Assembly: GCA_024362935.1 (NCBI GenBank)
Contig: JANCRA010000016.1
Coordinates: 18,707,165 to 18,771,164, forward strand
Direction of reading: 5' to 3'
Origin: Setophaga petechia
Taxonomy: Eukaryota > Chordata > Aves > Passeriformes > Parulidae
Length of the DNA: 64,000 nt
Of the stretch, positions 22,501 through 34,500 are shown one piece after another. Position 1 is the first letter of the stretch, and every line of letters starts with the position of its first letter. The notes beneath the pieces are model-generated. The model was not told the origin of the DNA. It ran no database searches and worked only from the letters and a program-made list of their open reading frames with translations. A program made the translations under genes and the position numbers.

Positions 22501-25500
22501 GGCTGGTCTGAAGGGCCTGTTTGCAGCTCCAGCAGCTCCATGGCTGCTGCTCTTGAGGTAGAGCTTGGGGATCCCAGACTGCTGAAAAGGTGGGAAGTGT
22601 TAAATGTGAGGTGTGCTGGGAGAGCCCAGGTGAGGACCTGGCTAAGCTCTGCCAGAGAAGGTCATCTTAGGAAGAAATACTTCCATGTGATAGGGTGAGG
22701 CCCTGGCACAGGCTGCCCAGAGCAGCTGTGGCTGCCCCATCCCTGGAAGTGTCCAAGACCAGGCTGGATGGGACTTGCAGCCACCTGGTCTAGTGGAAGG
22801 TGTCCCTGCCCATGCAGGGGGTGGAATGAGATGGTCTTTAAGGTCTCTTTGAAAGCAAATAATTATGTAATTCTGTGATCTTCCCTGTTGGTCCATGAAA
22901 GGCTGTGGGTTAGAAAACTCTGTGTTGGAGAGGCAGAGACTCTTGGCTTGTAGACAACCTCCTCAGTAGCAAATCCTACATCCCTTTTTCCTGGGCTGCT
23001 GGAACTGCCTGGGAAGGCTGTTGGTGAGTGGGCTGTGTTATGTGCTGGATGTCTGTAGCACTTCATGGACTGGTGCCAGGCATCTCTTGACTTCTGTAAT
23101 CTCTGCTTGAGTGGACCTAGATACCTCGTGCATGTGTGGATTCCAGCTCTGCAGCTGCAAACAAATAAGGTTAGTGTGAGTTCTGGAGTCAAATGTCTCC
23201 TCTGATGCTGCTCTTCACTGTGAGGAACATGAAGCTGTAGTGGTTACAGCCATCTCTCACTAATCCTCTTGCACTTGGCCTGGCTGAGGCAGGACGGTGC
23301 CTCAGAGCTGTTTTCTTGCATCCTAAAAGCCCCCCTAAGTGTTAGATGCAGCTTTCTGTCAGTGACAGATTGTTGGCTGAGCAGACACCCTGGAGTCACC
23401 ACGCACACAGGGGTTCTGGGAACTGATGTGTTCCCAGACATCCCCTTGGTCATGAGTTGAGCTCTGAGTTGCTCTGACAGGAGGAGGGATGTGGGAATCT
23501 CCCCATTATCTCCTTGTGTCCTGTGAATACCCTCTGAAGGAGCTTCCTTCTCCTTTCTCACTCTTTCAAATCTAAATTTCTTAGATGTGAGTCTGAGCAT
23601 CAACATCCCAACTCAACTAGTCCCTGTGACGGGGTAATTTCTTTCTCCTGCCACCTGGGCTATTAAATGAGACCCAGCTTCAGAATGAGTCTTCCTGAGG
23701 AGCTGCTGAGCAGGACTTTCCCTCCATAGCCTCAGAATTAATGGATTTTTGGTGGTGCCTGTGGAAGTTAGGAAGGGCCAAACTCAATGGTTCCCTTTCT
23801 AGGTCTCTGCTTTGCCCTCACCAAAGTAGGAAGGATGCCCTTTGAGATGTCTGGGAGGTAGCTAAGAGCAGTTCAGGCTTTGTTGTCCTTCCTCATAGCT
23901 CTGCTTGAGGATCTGGCACTATAGGAATTCAAGACTCTTGCTGGAACTAATGTGGGAAGTTGTGGAGTGAAAGATCCTTTGAGGTTTGCTGGTCTTGGCC
24001 ATGCCAAATCCTGGGGACTTTGCTGGTCTTGGCCGTGCCAAGTCATGGAGACTTTGCTGGTCTTGGCCATGCCAAATCCTGAAGACTTTGCTGGTCTTGG
24101 CCATGCCAGGTCATGGAGATTTTTCTGGTCTTGTCCATGCCAAATCCTGGAGACTTTGCTGCTTTGTGGGTCACAGAGCAATGCTGCTGCCTGTTGTGGA
24201 GCTCTGCCTGAAATAAAGGCTTCAGCTTGAAGCTTCACAGTGACATGGCTGAGAAGGGAGGTGGTTGGACCTTGCTACAAGACTCAGCATCTTCTTGCAC
24301 CTGTGGGACAGTGGAAACCAAGTTCCCCCTGTGTGCCTGGCCCTGTGAAGGGACCTGATGAGGGGCAGGGCAGTGGGGCACAGCTCCAACGCTGGAGCTG
24401 CTGAACCTGGCCCATACTGAGTGTGATCCTGAGCCAGGCAGCACATCTGATGAGGAGGGAGTGGTGGCACCAGGTGACCCGTGACATGACAGAAGTGGGT
24501 GCTACCGGCTTGGCAAGGGTGCTCTGGCCACTGCCCCATGGGCTCCTGGTGTGCTGGGGTGGCTGGAAACCTGAGGGCCCAGTGGGTGGCCTTACCCCTG
24601 TGGATGTTCTCCAGCCCTGCTGCACAGCCCAGGAGAAGCTGTGGGAATGTTTGAGGTGGTGCCTTCCCTCCTGTGCTGCAGGTGGTGTCGGGTTCCTGCA
24701 TTGCTGTGGGGTCAGTCATGGTGTGTGTCTGTGGGTCAGAAGCTGTTGGCCAGGGGATGTCTGTCCTTCCCATCTACTCCAAGGACAGGAGTCCCATGTC
24801 TCCCTCAATGTGTAGCTGCCCTGGGTCACCTGTAGCAATGGCCTGAAGTGCAGCATGGGCCATGGATTGGGAGAGATCAGCCAGAGGGTGTGTTGTGGAT
24901 TCGGGTTGGCAGTTTTGGTCCATATTTTGGCAGCACAGCCCTTCCCTGCTGTCTAGTGGTGCTGTCTTGCTGGGAGCTGGGCTGATGCAGTGTTGGCTTA
25001 GTCCTGTGGGTGCTTGTCATCCTCCTGGTGTCCCCAAAGGTCTCTCAGTGTTGGGGTGACACTCCAATAACTGCTATCCACAGAGAAGAGCTCCTGTGAG
25101 CTTCCAGCTCTCAATCACTTGGGTTTATGGAGCACTTGTTTGTTGGGCTGTGGAGGTACCTGACACACTGCATGGGGCTGGGGCATGGCTGTTGGTGTGC
25201 TGCCCCAAACTGGGTTGATTTGAGGAGAGATTCCTCTGTCTGGATGTGTCCTGGGGGGCACAGCACTGAAGAGTGCCCAGGAATCATCGTGTGGTGAGGC
25301 AGATACAGATGTACTCAATGAAGGATCTGAGGTGAGAATGTTTCTGGTGAGGGTCCTGCTTGCAGACCCATGTCTCCTGCCAGTCTCTACCCTGGGGAGG
25401 AGCCTGTTTCACCACTGTCTCCTGCCTGGGTGTGGGCAGGAAAAGCTGCTCCATAGCAGGTAAAGTCCATGGCTCCAGCTGATGGTGACAGGTGTCTGCA

Positions 25501-28500
25501 GGTCCCCAACACCAGAGAGTGGCAGGTGAGGGTCTCTGGAGCCCAGAGAGTGGCAGGTGAGGGTCTCTGGAGCCCAGGGCTCAGTGTGGTGGCTGGGTAG
25601 GGCCAGCATGGATGTGAGTGTCCTTCAGCACGTTGGCTGTGGCCCTGGTGCCTGTCCCCTCTGGCTTAGGTGAGAGGTGATGAAGGCAATCTGAGGGTGC
25701 TCAGCCAGCCCCTCCCTGTGCTGGGAGCTGCCCTGTTGGACAGTAATGTCTTGGGGATTGTGGGGCTGACCTTTCCAAATGTTTCATCAGCTCTGAGCCC
25801 CTGCTGAGGTCCAAACCCATCTGGGTGCTGCTCTTTTTGCGAGAGGCTGCAGAGACAGAGGTGACAGGACTTGATAGCAGGAGCAGGCATCCATGGCCAA
25901 ACCACACCAGCAGAGCTTCCTCTGCCAGGCCCAGGGTCTATTCTTGGGTGCTGTCCTGTTGTGCCTGGGTTTATCAGCTGCCATGTGCTTCCTGCTCTCC
26001 CAGAGTGGGGCTGGTGCCTCTCCCTGCTTCCCCCTTGTCAGAGTGTCTTCCTCCCCTGACCACAGGGGTGGCTGAGCCCTGCTGACATCCCCTGCCTGAC
26101 ATGGGGGAGAGGCTGCTCTGCCTGTGGACAGTGTGGGACACCACAGCCTTGGGGACAAAATGCTGCACTTGGGCTGGCTTGTGGTCAGCCCTCTTCCCTT
26201 TGGGCTGGGGGATGTTGGTCCTCGTGTGCCTTTAGTGCAAAAGGCTGTTTTTGGAGGGAAATGCCTGAAGCTGCCTTGCTTCCAGGCTGGGGGAGGTTCA
26301 AGGCCCTGTTTCCTCTCCGGGGATGGGTGAGCATCTTTCCAGTGCCTGGGGGGCTCTGGGCATCCGAGCTGGAGCGGCTCCCGATCCTTTGCCGGGGCTC
26401 GGTGCGATCCTGCCCGGGGACACCGCAGCTCTGCTGGGGCAGCAGTCCCGGCTCCTGCCACGGCAAACTGAGGCACGGAGCAGTGCAGTGGCCAGCTGCA
26501 AGCCCTTTCTCTCGGGATTCCTGCCCTGTGATGGAGCCTGCCCTGCTCGCCTGCCCAGCTGTCCCTCGCTCACACCGCACATCCCTCTCTCCCCGTTTTC
26601 TCCTCCCTTGCGGTTCCTGGGACCAAAACAGCTCCAGGTTGCAGTGGCAGGACTCTGCAGCCGCAGGGCCGTGTGTGAGACGCCGAAGGGAGGATCCCGT
26701 CCCGTTTTCCAGCCCCGGCAGTGGGCTCGGTGTGTTCCCCTCCCCGCAGCCCTGTTGTGCAAGCTCCCGTGCCTTATAAGTCCCGGCTCCGGGGCAGCGC
26801 AGCCTCGCCGCATTCCAGCGCTCTCGCGTCAAGTGGCCCTGGCTGCATCACAGCGACCAGGACGGGGCTCTGTGTCCCCTCTGGCCTCGCTGGTGACTCC
26901 CGATGCCAGGCGGGCTCCCTGCTGGGTCCCGTATCCCTGTGGTCCGTACCCCTGAGCTCCTGGCAGCAGAGTGGGAAGTGCCTTTGGGATGCTGTGGCAA
27001 TGCTTGTCCCCGTCCTCAGCAGGGTGGCATGGGGCTGGTGGCATAGAAAGGAGGCTCAGGGGACGTATTGGTGTGAACTAGTGGGAAATGGTTTGTTTCT
27101 AGGAAAAACTGGTGTGAGACTGGAGTGTCTTCCTGGAGAGGGGGAATGTCCAATGGCACAAAGTGGGGGAGGCATTAGAGCACATTCCTGCCCTGCAAGA
27201 GATGGCTGTGGGTCTGTTGGGAGCGCTCTGTGGAGCTCATGCTGAAGTGCAAGCGCTGAGGTTTTTGAGGCAGACGCAAGCCAGGGAACAGTGGCATTGT
27301 CCCCTCTGTCCAGGCATGGGGTGGCCTTGGAGTGGTCCTTAAACACACCTGTGCTCAGGTGTCTCTGAGCTGCTGCTGTGCTGTGCTGCAAGTATGGACC
27401 CAGGACCAGGCCAGTTCTGGGGGCTGGAGTAGCCCAAGCTGTGCTGTGGGTGATGTGGTTAAAGGGCTGATCTCTTCAGAGGGGAGGGTCGGCCTTGCTG
27501 GCTCCAGGAGGGGGATTTGGAGCAGTGTTCTAACAAAAAAACCCAATTACTGCACCCTCAGGGTACCTGTGCCCTTGCATCAGACACTTCTGACATAACT
27601 CGACCCTTTTGGGGCTGCAGGGCAGCTCAGAACTCTCTTTTGAGAGCTCTTACTCCAAGGCAGCTGTGGCCAGGAGCTGTGGGAGCTGTGCTGCTCTCCT
27701 GGCAGTGCTGGGGCTGTGGCAGCACCAGGCAGGTGCTGCTGCTTGGCTCCTCTACAGCCTTGGTGTGCAGCTCCTGGCTGTGCTGGCCCGAGGTGTGTGT
27801 GTCCCTTTGGGGGAGGTGCAGCTGAGCAAGGACTGACACTGAGAACCCGAGGGCTGAATGGTTTGTCCTGCTCCTCCTCCCCCTGCGTGGGAAGCTGTGC
27901 TGGGATCCTCCCTCTCTGACATGGCCTGGATGGTCTTGTCCCTCCTGGCATGAATCTTGTTTTCCATGGCTCTCCTCCATCTCTATCAGGTGTTTGGACT
28001 GGGGACATCCCCAGAGGGGCAGGGATGGAGAATGTTTTCAGCAGGGCCTGCAGCAGTGTGGCCCTACTGGGCTATCCCAGGTGAGAGCTGCTCCCTGTCC
28101 TGCTTCCCCCGTGCCCGTGTGTCCAGTTCAGATCCCTAGGTGGGATGTGACTGCTCTCACCTGGCATCAGAGCCTAAGAATGAGCAAAAGAACATGGCAT
28201 TCCTGGGCATCTGCTCCTGCTGGATGTCTGCCCGTGTAGTTTGGCCCAGGCAGTTCCTGATCCAGCTCTGGATGGACATTTTTGATGGTGTTTTTGTTTG
28301 GTTTGGTGGGTTTTGTCCTGTGCCTTTTCCAGATGCACTGTGGGGAGGCTGGATTTGGTGTTTGGTGGCAGAGACTTGAAGAAGGGCATTATTTTAGCCC
28401 TATCATGGCATGTTGAGTGTGAGGGCTGGATGCCTGGATTTGTCAGCCCTGAGTGGTAGCACTGGGCTCTCAAAGCCTGCAGCACTTGGGCTGACTGGAG

Positions 28501-31500
28501 AGTCCCACTTTGGTTAATCCACTGGAAGATGCTTGTCTAGAGCCCATTGCCCTCATCTACAGCTTCCTCTCTTTTGGGAGCAGGGGAAGAGGCTGCACCA
28601 GCTTGCCCACAGTGCACAAGAGGCTCAGACTGGTGAGCTGCCTCCTGCTTTTCTCCTGTGGGGTAACCTACATCTCCTTTGCTCACTCTGTCCCTTGAAA
28701 ATATTGCTCAGGTCTCTCACCAGCCTCACCCTCCCTTCACTGAATAACTTGGTCTCCCTCTTTCCTTACCCTTCTGTAGATCACTTATGGATGTGCTGAA
28801 TTGTTGAGATAAAGCCAACTGCTTGGTCTTGTTGCTTCCAACAAGCCATTCTGAGCAGGGCCTTCCTTGGTTTGTCTTGAGCCCCTCTTTGGAGAGGTTG
28901 GCTGGTGGCATTTGGAATTGCCCAGGCTTTGGAGCAATGGTAGCCCTTGCTGGGTGCTGTGGCTTGGCTTTCTGATGCCTTTTCAATGCTGTGGATGGTG
29001 ACAAACAGGACTTGGAAGCCAAAGGAAACTTCTGGGCAGCGAGAGGAAATTTCTTACTCCTGTCCTTGGCAGCAACTTATGGGGCTGGCACTGGGAGCCT
29101 GTTAGCTCTGACAAAGAGCTTTCCTGGGCTGTGCTCAGGCTGATGTGAGGGCCCCAGCTCTGGCTCCCCCTTCCCTGAGCCACCAGGCACCTTCCATCGT
29201 GTCACGCCTGTCGCAAGGAGTTACCAAGTGACGCATCACGGGGCCATTTAGAGACCCAACAGGGATGTGGATTTCTGTCTGCTCGGAAGGAAAAATCCAT
29301 TCTGGGGGCTGAGCGCACTTGGATCCTGAAATATTGAAAAGGGACAATGCTTTCACATGGCTGAGGCACATGTGTGCCACCACACTCTGCAGTGCTGCCC
29401 TGCCAGAGATGGCTGTGGGTCTGTTGGGAGCGCTCTGAGGAGCTCTTGCTGAAGTGCAAGCACTGAGGTCTTCGAGGCAGGCAGCAAGCCAGGGAACAGT
29501 GGCATTGTCCCCTCTGTCAGGGCATGGGGTGGCCTTGGAGTGGTGCCTTAAAGCAGCAGATGTGGGGTGGGATGGGTGGGGAGCCTGTCAGACTGAGCCT
29601 GGGCTTGGAAAGTGCTCCTGAGTGCTCCACATGGCATCCTGCTTCCCGAGGCAGGGCAAAGCAAGAATATGGGTGCCTCTAGCACACACTGAAGGGTAGT
29701 CAGGGGATGGGATGGGAAGGGTGCTCTGGTTCTGCTCCTGAGCTGTGCTGGGCCAGAGAAGGCTCCTCACACTAATATATATGGGGGGCAGTGGCAGCCC
29801 TTGGTCTCAGCATGCACAGGAGAGCAGGAGGAGCACCCCAAGCCTTTCACAGTCACTGTTCATCCTGAGGGGCTTTACCCTGGGAATGGCATTTTTCTGC
29901 CTTGGCAGGACTGTTCTGGGTACAGGAGCTCAAGGAGGTGAGTTTTCATCTGTAAGTAAGAGAAACTTCCCTGTGTGGTGGAGTCTCTATCTGGCTGCCC
30001 CCAAAGAATTACAGAGGCAGGAGCTCCTGTGTTTCCAGGTCTGCCTCCAGCCCAGGAGCAGGGCAAGCACATGCTTGGTGAAAGTGGTTTTGGATACAGC
30101 CCACTCTGCCTGGAGAAGGGGAAATGGCTGAGCAAAACAGAAAAGGGAGCAGAAGGGAGCCCTGCAAACATAATGGGGTCACTGTGCTGGAAGCAGGCCA
30201 GGAGATGAGCTCTGGCCTGGGGCTCCTGCTCCTTGTTCATAATGACCAGTGTCTCCTTGTTGATAATGACCACTGTCTTCATGACTTTGGTTGTGCATAA
30301 CTTCCCTTTCCAGCTCAGTGCTGATTTAAAACAGCCTCTGCAGCTTCATCAAGCTGCTTCCTATGGGAATAGTGCCAGGCAGTGTGCAGGGAGAAGGTGC
30401 TCATGGTGAGTCTGTTGAGCAGAGTTCTCCCAGGCCGTGAGCCTTCAGCACTTTCTCTTCCTGGTTATTCAAGTGAACTATTATCTATAACTTTAATGGA
30501 TTATCTATTGAAATCCTCCCCTGGCACTGTGTTTTTTTTTTGCTTTGACATGAGTGTGTTTGGACTTGGTCCATGATTGAACAGTCTGGGAAGAGCAGAT
30601 GGCTCCAGGGGTTTGGCCCAGCACAGCTGCTCTTGGCTGGGCACGGCAGAAGAACTGCTCTGAGGGTGGGTATGGGAGCAACTCCTGAAGGGTCTGAGGT
30701 GTGCTGGGAAGGAGCTGGGATGGACCCAAAAATCTTCCTGCAGTCATGTTCTAGGGCTGCTACAGAAGTCAAAAGGTGAGTGAGGTGTTTCTCAAAATTG
30801 AGGGCTGTCTTTGAATTGGTGATGGAATTAAAGTGCCAGGGTAGGTTGAGGAGAGGAGCTCCAGTATGTGATCTGTAGAAAGATCTGGGGTTTGTACTGG
30901 TCCTTTGAGATGTGTCAAACTTTGTTCTTGTGACAGTGTGTGGTCTTTGCCAGTTTAGCCATCAAGGCCCTGTCAGGCTGTGGGGCTGGTGTCCTTGCCT
31001 TCACCAACCCAGGCCATGGTGCCAGGGACTGAGGTTCTGTAAAGGCATCAATCCTTTGAGGTGGGGGTCAAAGGGCTGGGTGTGTTTTATCCTGGACAAC
31101 ACTCCCTGCAGGGAAGGGTTAGTGGACCTTTGATGCAAGGTGTCCTGTTCTTAGTGCACTGCTGAGCTGGCTCTGTGCTGCTGCTTGGGCAGCAAACCTG
31201 TCCTGTCAGTGCAGCTGCCTGGCACCAAACATCACCGAACTCTCAGTGCAGCTGCTTGGCCTCTCCCTAGGTACGGACGCTGTTTGTCAGTGGCCTTCCT
31301 GTGGATATCAAACCCAGAGAGCTCTACCTTCTCTTCCGACCATTCAAGGTAAGGAGTCTTCAGATCTGGTTTTTGGAGGGAAAGATGCTGGTTTGTGGAG
31401 GACCAAAGGTCTGTCAGGGGAAGTAGGGATGACATGGGAGCCTGAAGCCAGCACGGGATCCATGATTTTGCTCAACTGGGAACCTCCAGCTGGAGCCTGC

Positions 31501-34500
31501 CATTGGAATTGTGCTGTCTCTGAGCTTGATGAGACCTGCTTGGTCAGCCCTGCTGCTCAGCTGGACCAGCCCTTCCTTGAGGATCTGTCCTCATCCCCCA
31601 GACTCTCCATCCTTCTCCAATGACCACCCAGGCTGTCTCAGGGTTCCCTTCTCTGCACTCCTCTAGCACAGGGAGGGTGCTCTGCTTTCTCTAGGCACTA
31701 GCCAGGGCAGGGTGCTCATCTTTGTAGCTGGATGAAGAGCTAGAAAATTGAATTCTTCCCCAAAGGGCCAGGATGGAAGAGCTAAAACACCTGCTCTGCC
31801 CCCAGTCTTCTCTCCTGGTGGAAAAGAAGTGTTACTGTCCCTGTTCCTACTGTGGCCCCTGCCCTGGGGAGGACTTGGTGCTGCAGGAGCTCCTGGAGCT
31901 GTCGTGTTGTGTCTTGGTTGTAGCATGGCCTCCTCAGGAGCCTGACACTGACTTGTTTCTTCTCTCCTGCAGGGTTATGAGGGGTCACTGATCAAGCTGA
32001 CTTCAAAGCAGGTACCTCCTTCCAGCCTGGGTATTTTTGGCTTTTGCTGTCAAACTGGACATGCCAGGAGGGGAGAGGGGACAGATCCCATCCACTGTGT
32101 AATGCACTGTCTGGGCCAGCACCAGCCACACTGAGGGGTTCTGCTGACCCAGCATGTTCTGAATGTCTCCATGTCTCCTCCTGCTGCCCTGGGTGAACCC
32201 TGAGGCTTCAGCCCCAAACCTTGTGCTGCCATCAGCCTTCTCCTCTCCCATGCTGATCAAGGCAGGGACAGCCCTGCTGGGGGCTTGTCAGGGTGAGCAA
32301 TGTCCCCACACATAAAAACACCAAAACATTTGTGGTGGGAGCAGATCGGAGCAGGAGTCCTGAGCCAATGCCCCAAGCTCTGCTTGAAACCCCTGAGCAG
32401 CTTAGGATGGTCTCCTGTGCTGCCTGTCTGGGGCAGAGGGGTGGCAAGGCAGCCTGAGGAGCTGGAAGAGCCTTCCCAACTGAAATGGGTGTTGTTTCTT
32501 TTAGCCAGTGGGTTTTGTGACCTTCGACAGCCGGGCTGGCGCTGAAGCAGCCAAGAACGCCTTGAATGTGAGTACCCAAAGTGCTGGGGGCTGCAGGGCT
32601 GGGACCACGTGCCTTGCTGGGCCCAGAGTGGGGGCAGAGACAGGGCAGGGCAGCTACCAGTGTGCCCTGGACTGTGGAAGTGGAATGGTCCTGCAGCATC
32701 CCACCAGAGAGCCAGGAGAGCTGTTTAAGGCTGGCATCAGCCTGGGCAAATGGATGCAAGCTGTCTCTGTGTAGTTTTTGACCACTGGAAGACAGCTCTG
32801 AGGGTATGGGGACCTGCTGTGACTCAAGAAAATATCTTGAGGATGGTCAGCATGGAAAGGACACCCAAAATTATGCCCATCCTGCAGGAGTGTTGGTGGG
32901 ATCTGGTCAGCAAGACATGGTTCTGCTGTGCTGTAGACCTTGCCTTGGGCTTTGTGACACCTGCTAGTGCCTCTGCTCAGGCTGGCAGAAGGTGTAGATG
33001 GGAGCTCCACACAGATGTGATTATTCCATTATTCCAACTCCAGTGCAGACAGTTACCCCAGCTTCAGCAGACAGACCTTTCCTGAGCCATGTTGATACCC
33101 ATCCCTGCTGTGATGGTTGGTGAACTGCACATAAGGAGCAGAACTGTGTCCCTCATGTTGGAAACGGTGGTCCTGGGTCTAATGTTAGTCCTGGCCAGCT
33201 AAACATAAAAATAAAAGCATGAGGGAACTTGAGTGTTGCAGTGAGGTGACAAAAACCTGGATGTGTGACTGCAGAGTGGTGGCCTTGGTTCCTCACTTGG
33301 CCTTTACTCCACGAATAACCACAGCCTGTGCATGAGCTTCACCTCTGAGAAGGCCCTGTGCTCTCTCCTGTGACAGGGCATCCGCTTCGACCCCGAGAAC
33401 CCCCAGACCTTGCGGTTAGAGTTCGCTAAAGCCAACACAAAGATGGCCAAGAGCAAGCTGATGGCCACACCGAACCCCACCAACATCCACCCTGCCCTGG
33501 GTGCACATTTCATTGCACGGGACCCCTGTGAGTATGCTGGGAGGGGCTGGGGGGCCATGGCTCCAACCTGAGAGAGGCCCAACTCTGAGGATGGAAAGGA
33601 GCCCAGATCCACCTCTGCTCTGCCTGGAATCTGCCAGGGCAGGGAGGCCAGCAGGGTGTTGGAGCCACAGGACAGTAACAGAGCAGAGTTCTCCCAGGCC
33701 ATGAGCCTTCAGCAATTTCTCTTCCTGGTTATTCAAGTATCTGGGCAGCATAGAACTGTTGAGACATGGAAGTTGGATTTGGTAGCTCAAGTGATACCAT
33801 AAATCTTTTAAAGCATCCCTAAATGTGAAGGATAAAGGATGAGTCCTGTGCCATCACTCTCTGTGTAGCCTGGTGGGCTGAGTAGCCCTGCTGAGGCTTG
33901 TGGGGTGACCTGTAATGTGGCTCTGAGCCCCCTGTCCTGCATCCTGTGGGCTGCTGTGTGAACCAGTGTCCAAATCCCACGTGGGGCTGCAATGTGACCC
34001 ATTCCTGGGTTCTCCTGTCGAGGCTGTGAGGCTGGAGGAGCAGCTGTGCACGCAGAATTTATACCTGATCAAGAGGGCAACACAAAGCTTTAGCCTGGGG
34101 CGGGTCATCCAGAGCCTGTCCCCAAAGCAGGACAGTCCTGGGACGCTGTCCCTTGTCTCCTCCTCCTCCTGTAGATGACCTGACTGGAGCGGCTCTCATC
34201 CCAGCGTCCCCGGAGGCGTGGGCTCCCTACCCGCTGTACACCACGGAGCTGACCCCCGCCATCCCCCACGCCGCCTTCACCTACCCGGCAGCGGCAGCCG
34301 CGGCCGCCGCTCTTCACGCTCAGGTGAGTCGCTCCCCGCTCCGAGCCGGGGCTGGCCCCTCCCGTGTCCCCGCCACGGGGCTCCATCCCTGCTTGGCCGC
34401 CCAGACCCTGCCCTCTGCACCTTGGCTCTGTGCAGCGAGAGCAGGCGGGGCTGGCTGAGGGTTTGTGACCCTGCAGGGGCAGGCGGGTGGGAGGAAGTCA

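Larger units (their letters stand above)
19516..31270 (+). other. RBPMS2: RBPMS2 intron 1 (11.8 kb)
   Basis: The CpG-rich character of the promoter runs on to about 20.7 kb. The intron then holds a candidate enhancer (21.85-22.14 kb), a CR1 end (22.66-22.88 kb), a 34-bp minisatellite (23.98-24.16 kb), a two-copy 32-bp repeat (25.51-25.58 kb), a CpG cluster with a TATA/CArG element (26.33-26.96 kb) and a duplicated 153-bp segment (27.19 and 29.40 kb). No alternative coding exon was recognised; the long minus-strand frames at 18943-20250 and 19800-20909 look like artefacts of GC content. Confidence 0.85.
31349..34174 (+). other. RBPMS2: RBPMS2 introns 2-5, short introns
   Basis: Introns 2-5 (31349-31972, 32012-32504, 32568-33376, 33528-34174) are 493-809 bp and interleave with exons 3-5. 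They hold no recognised gene or transposable element beyond the 59-bp duplicate in intron 5. Confidence 0.9.

Noticed and set aside
23873..24238. Repeat-containing frames around the 34-bp array
   Set aside because: The 34-bp unit is not a multiple of three and the frames are fortuitous.
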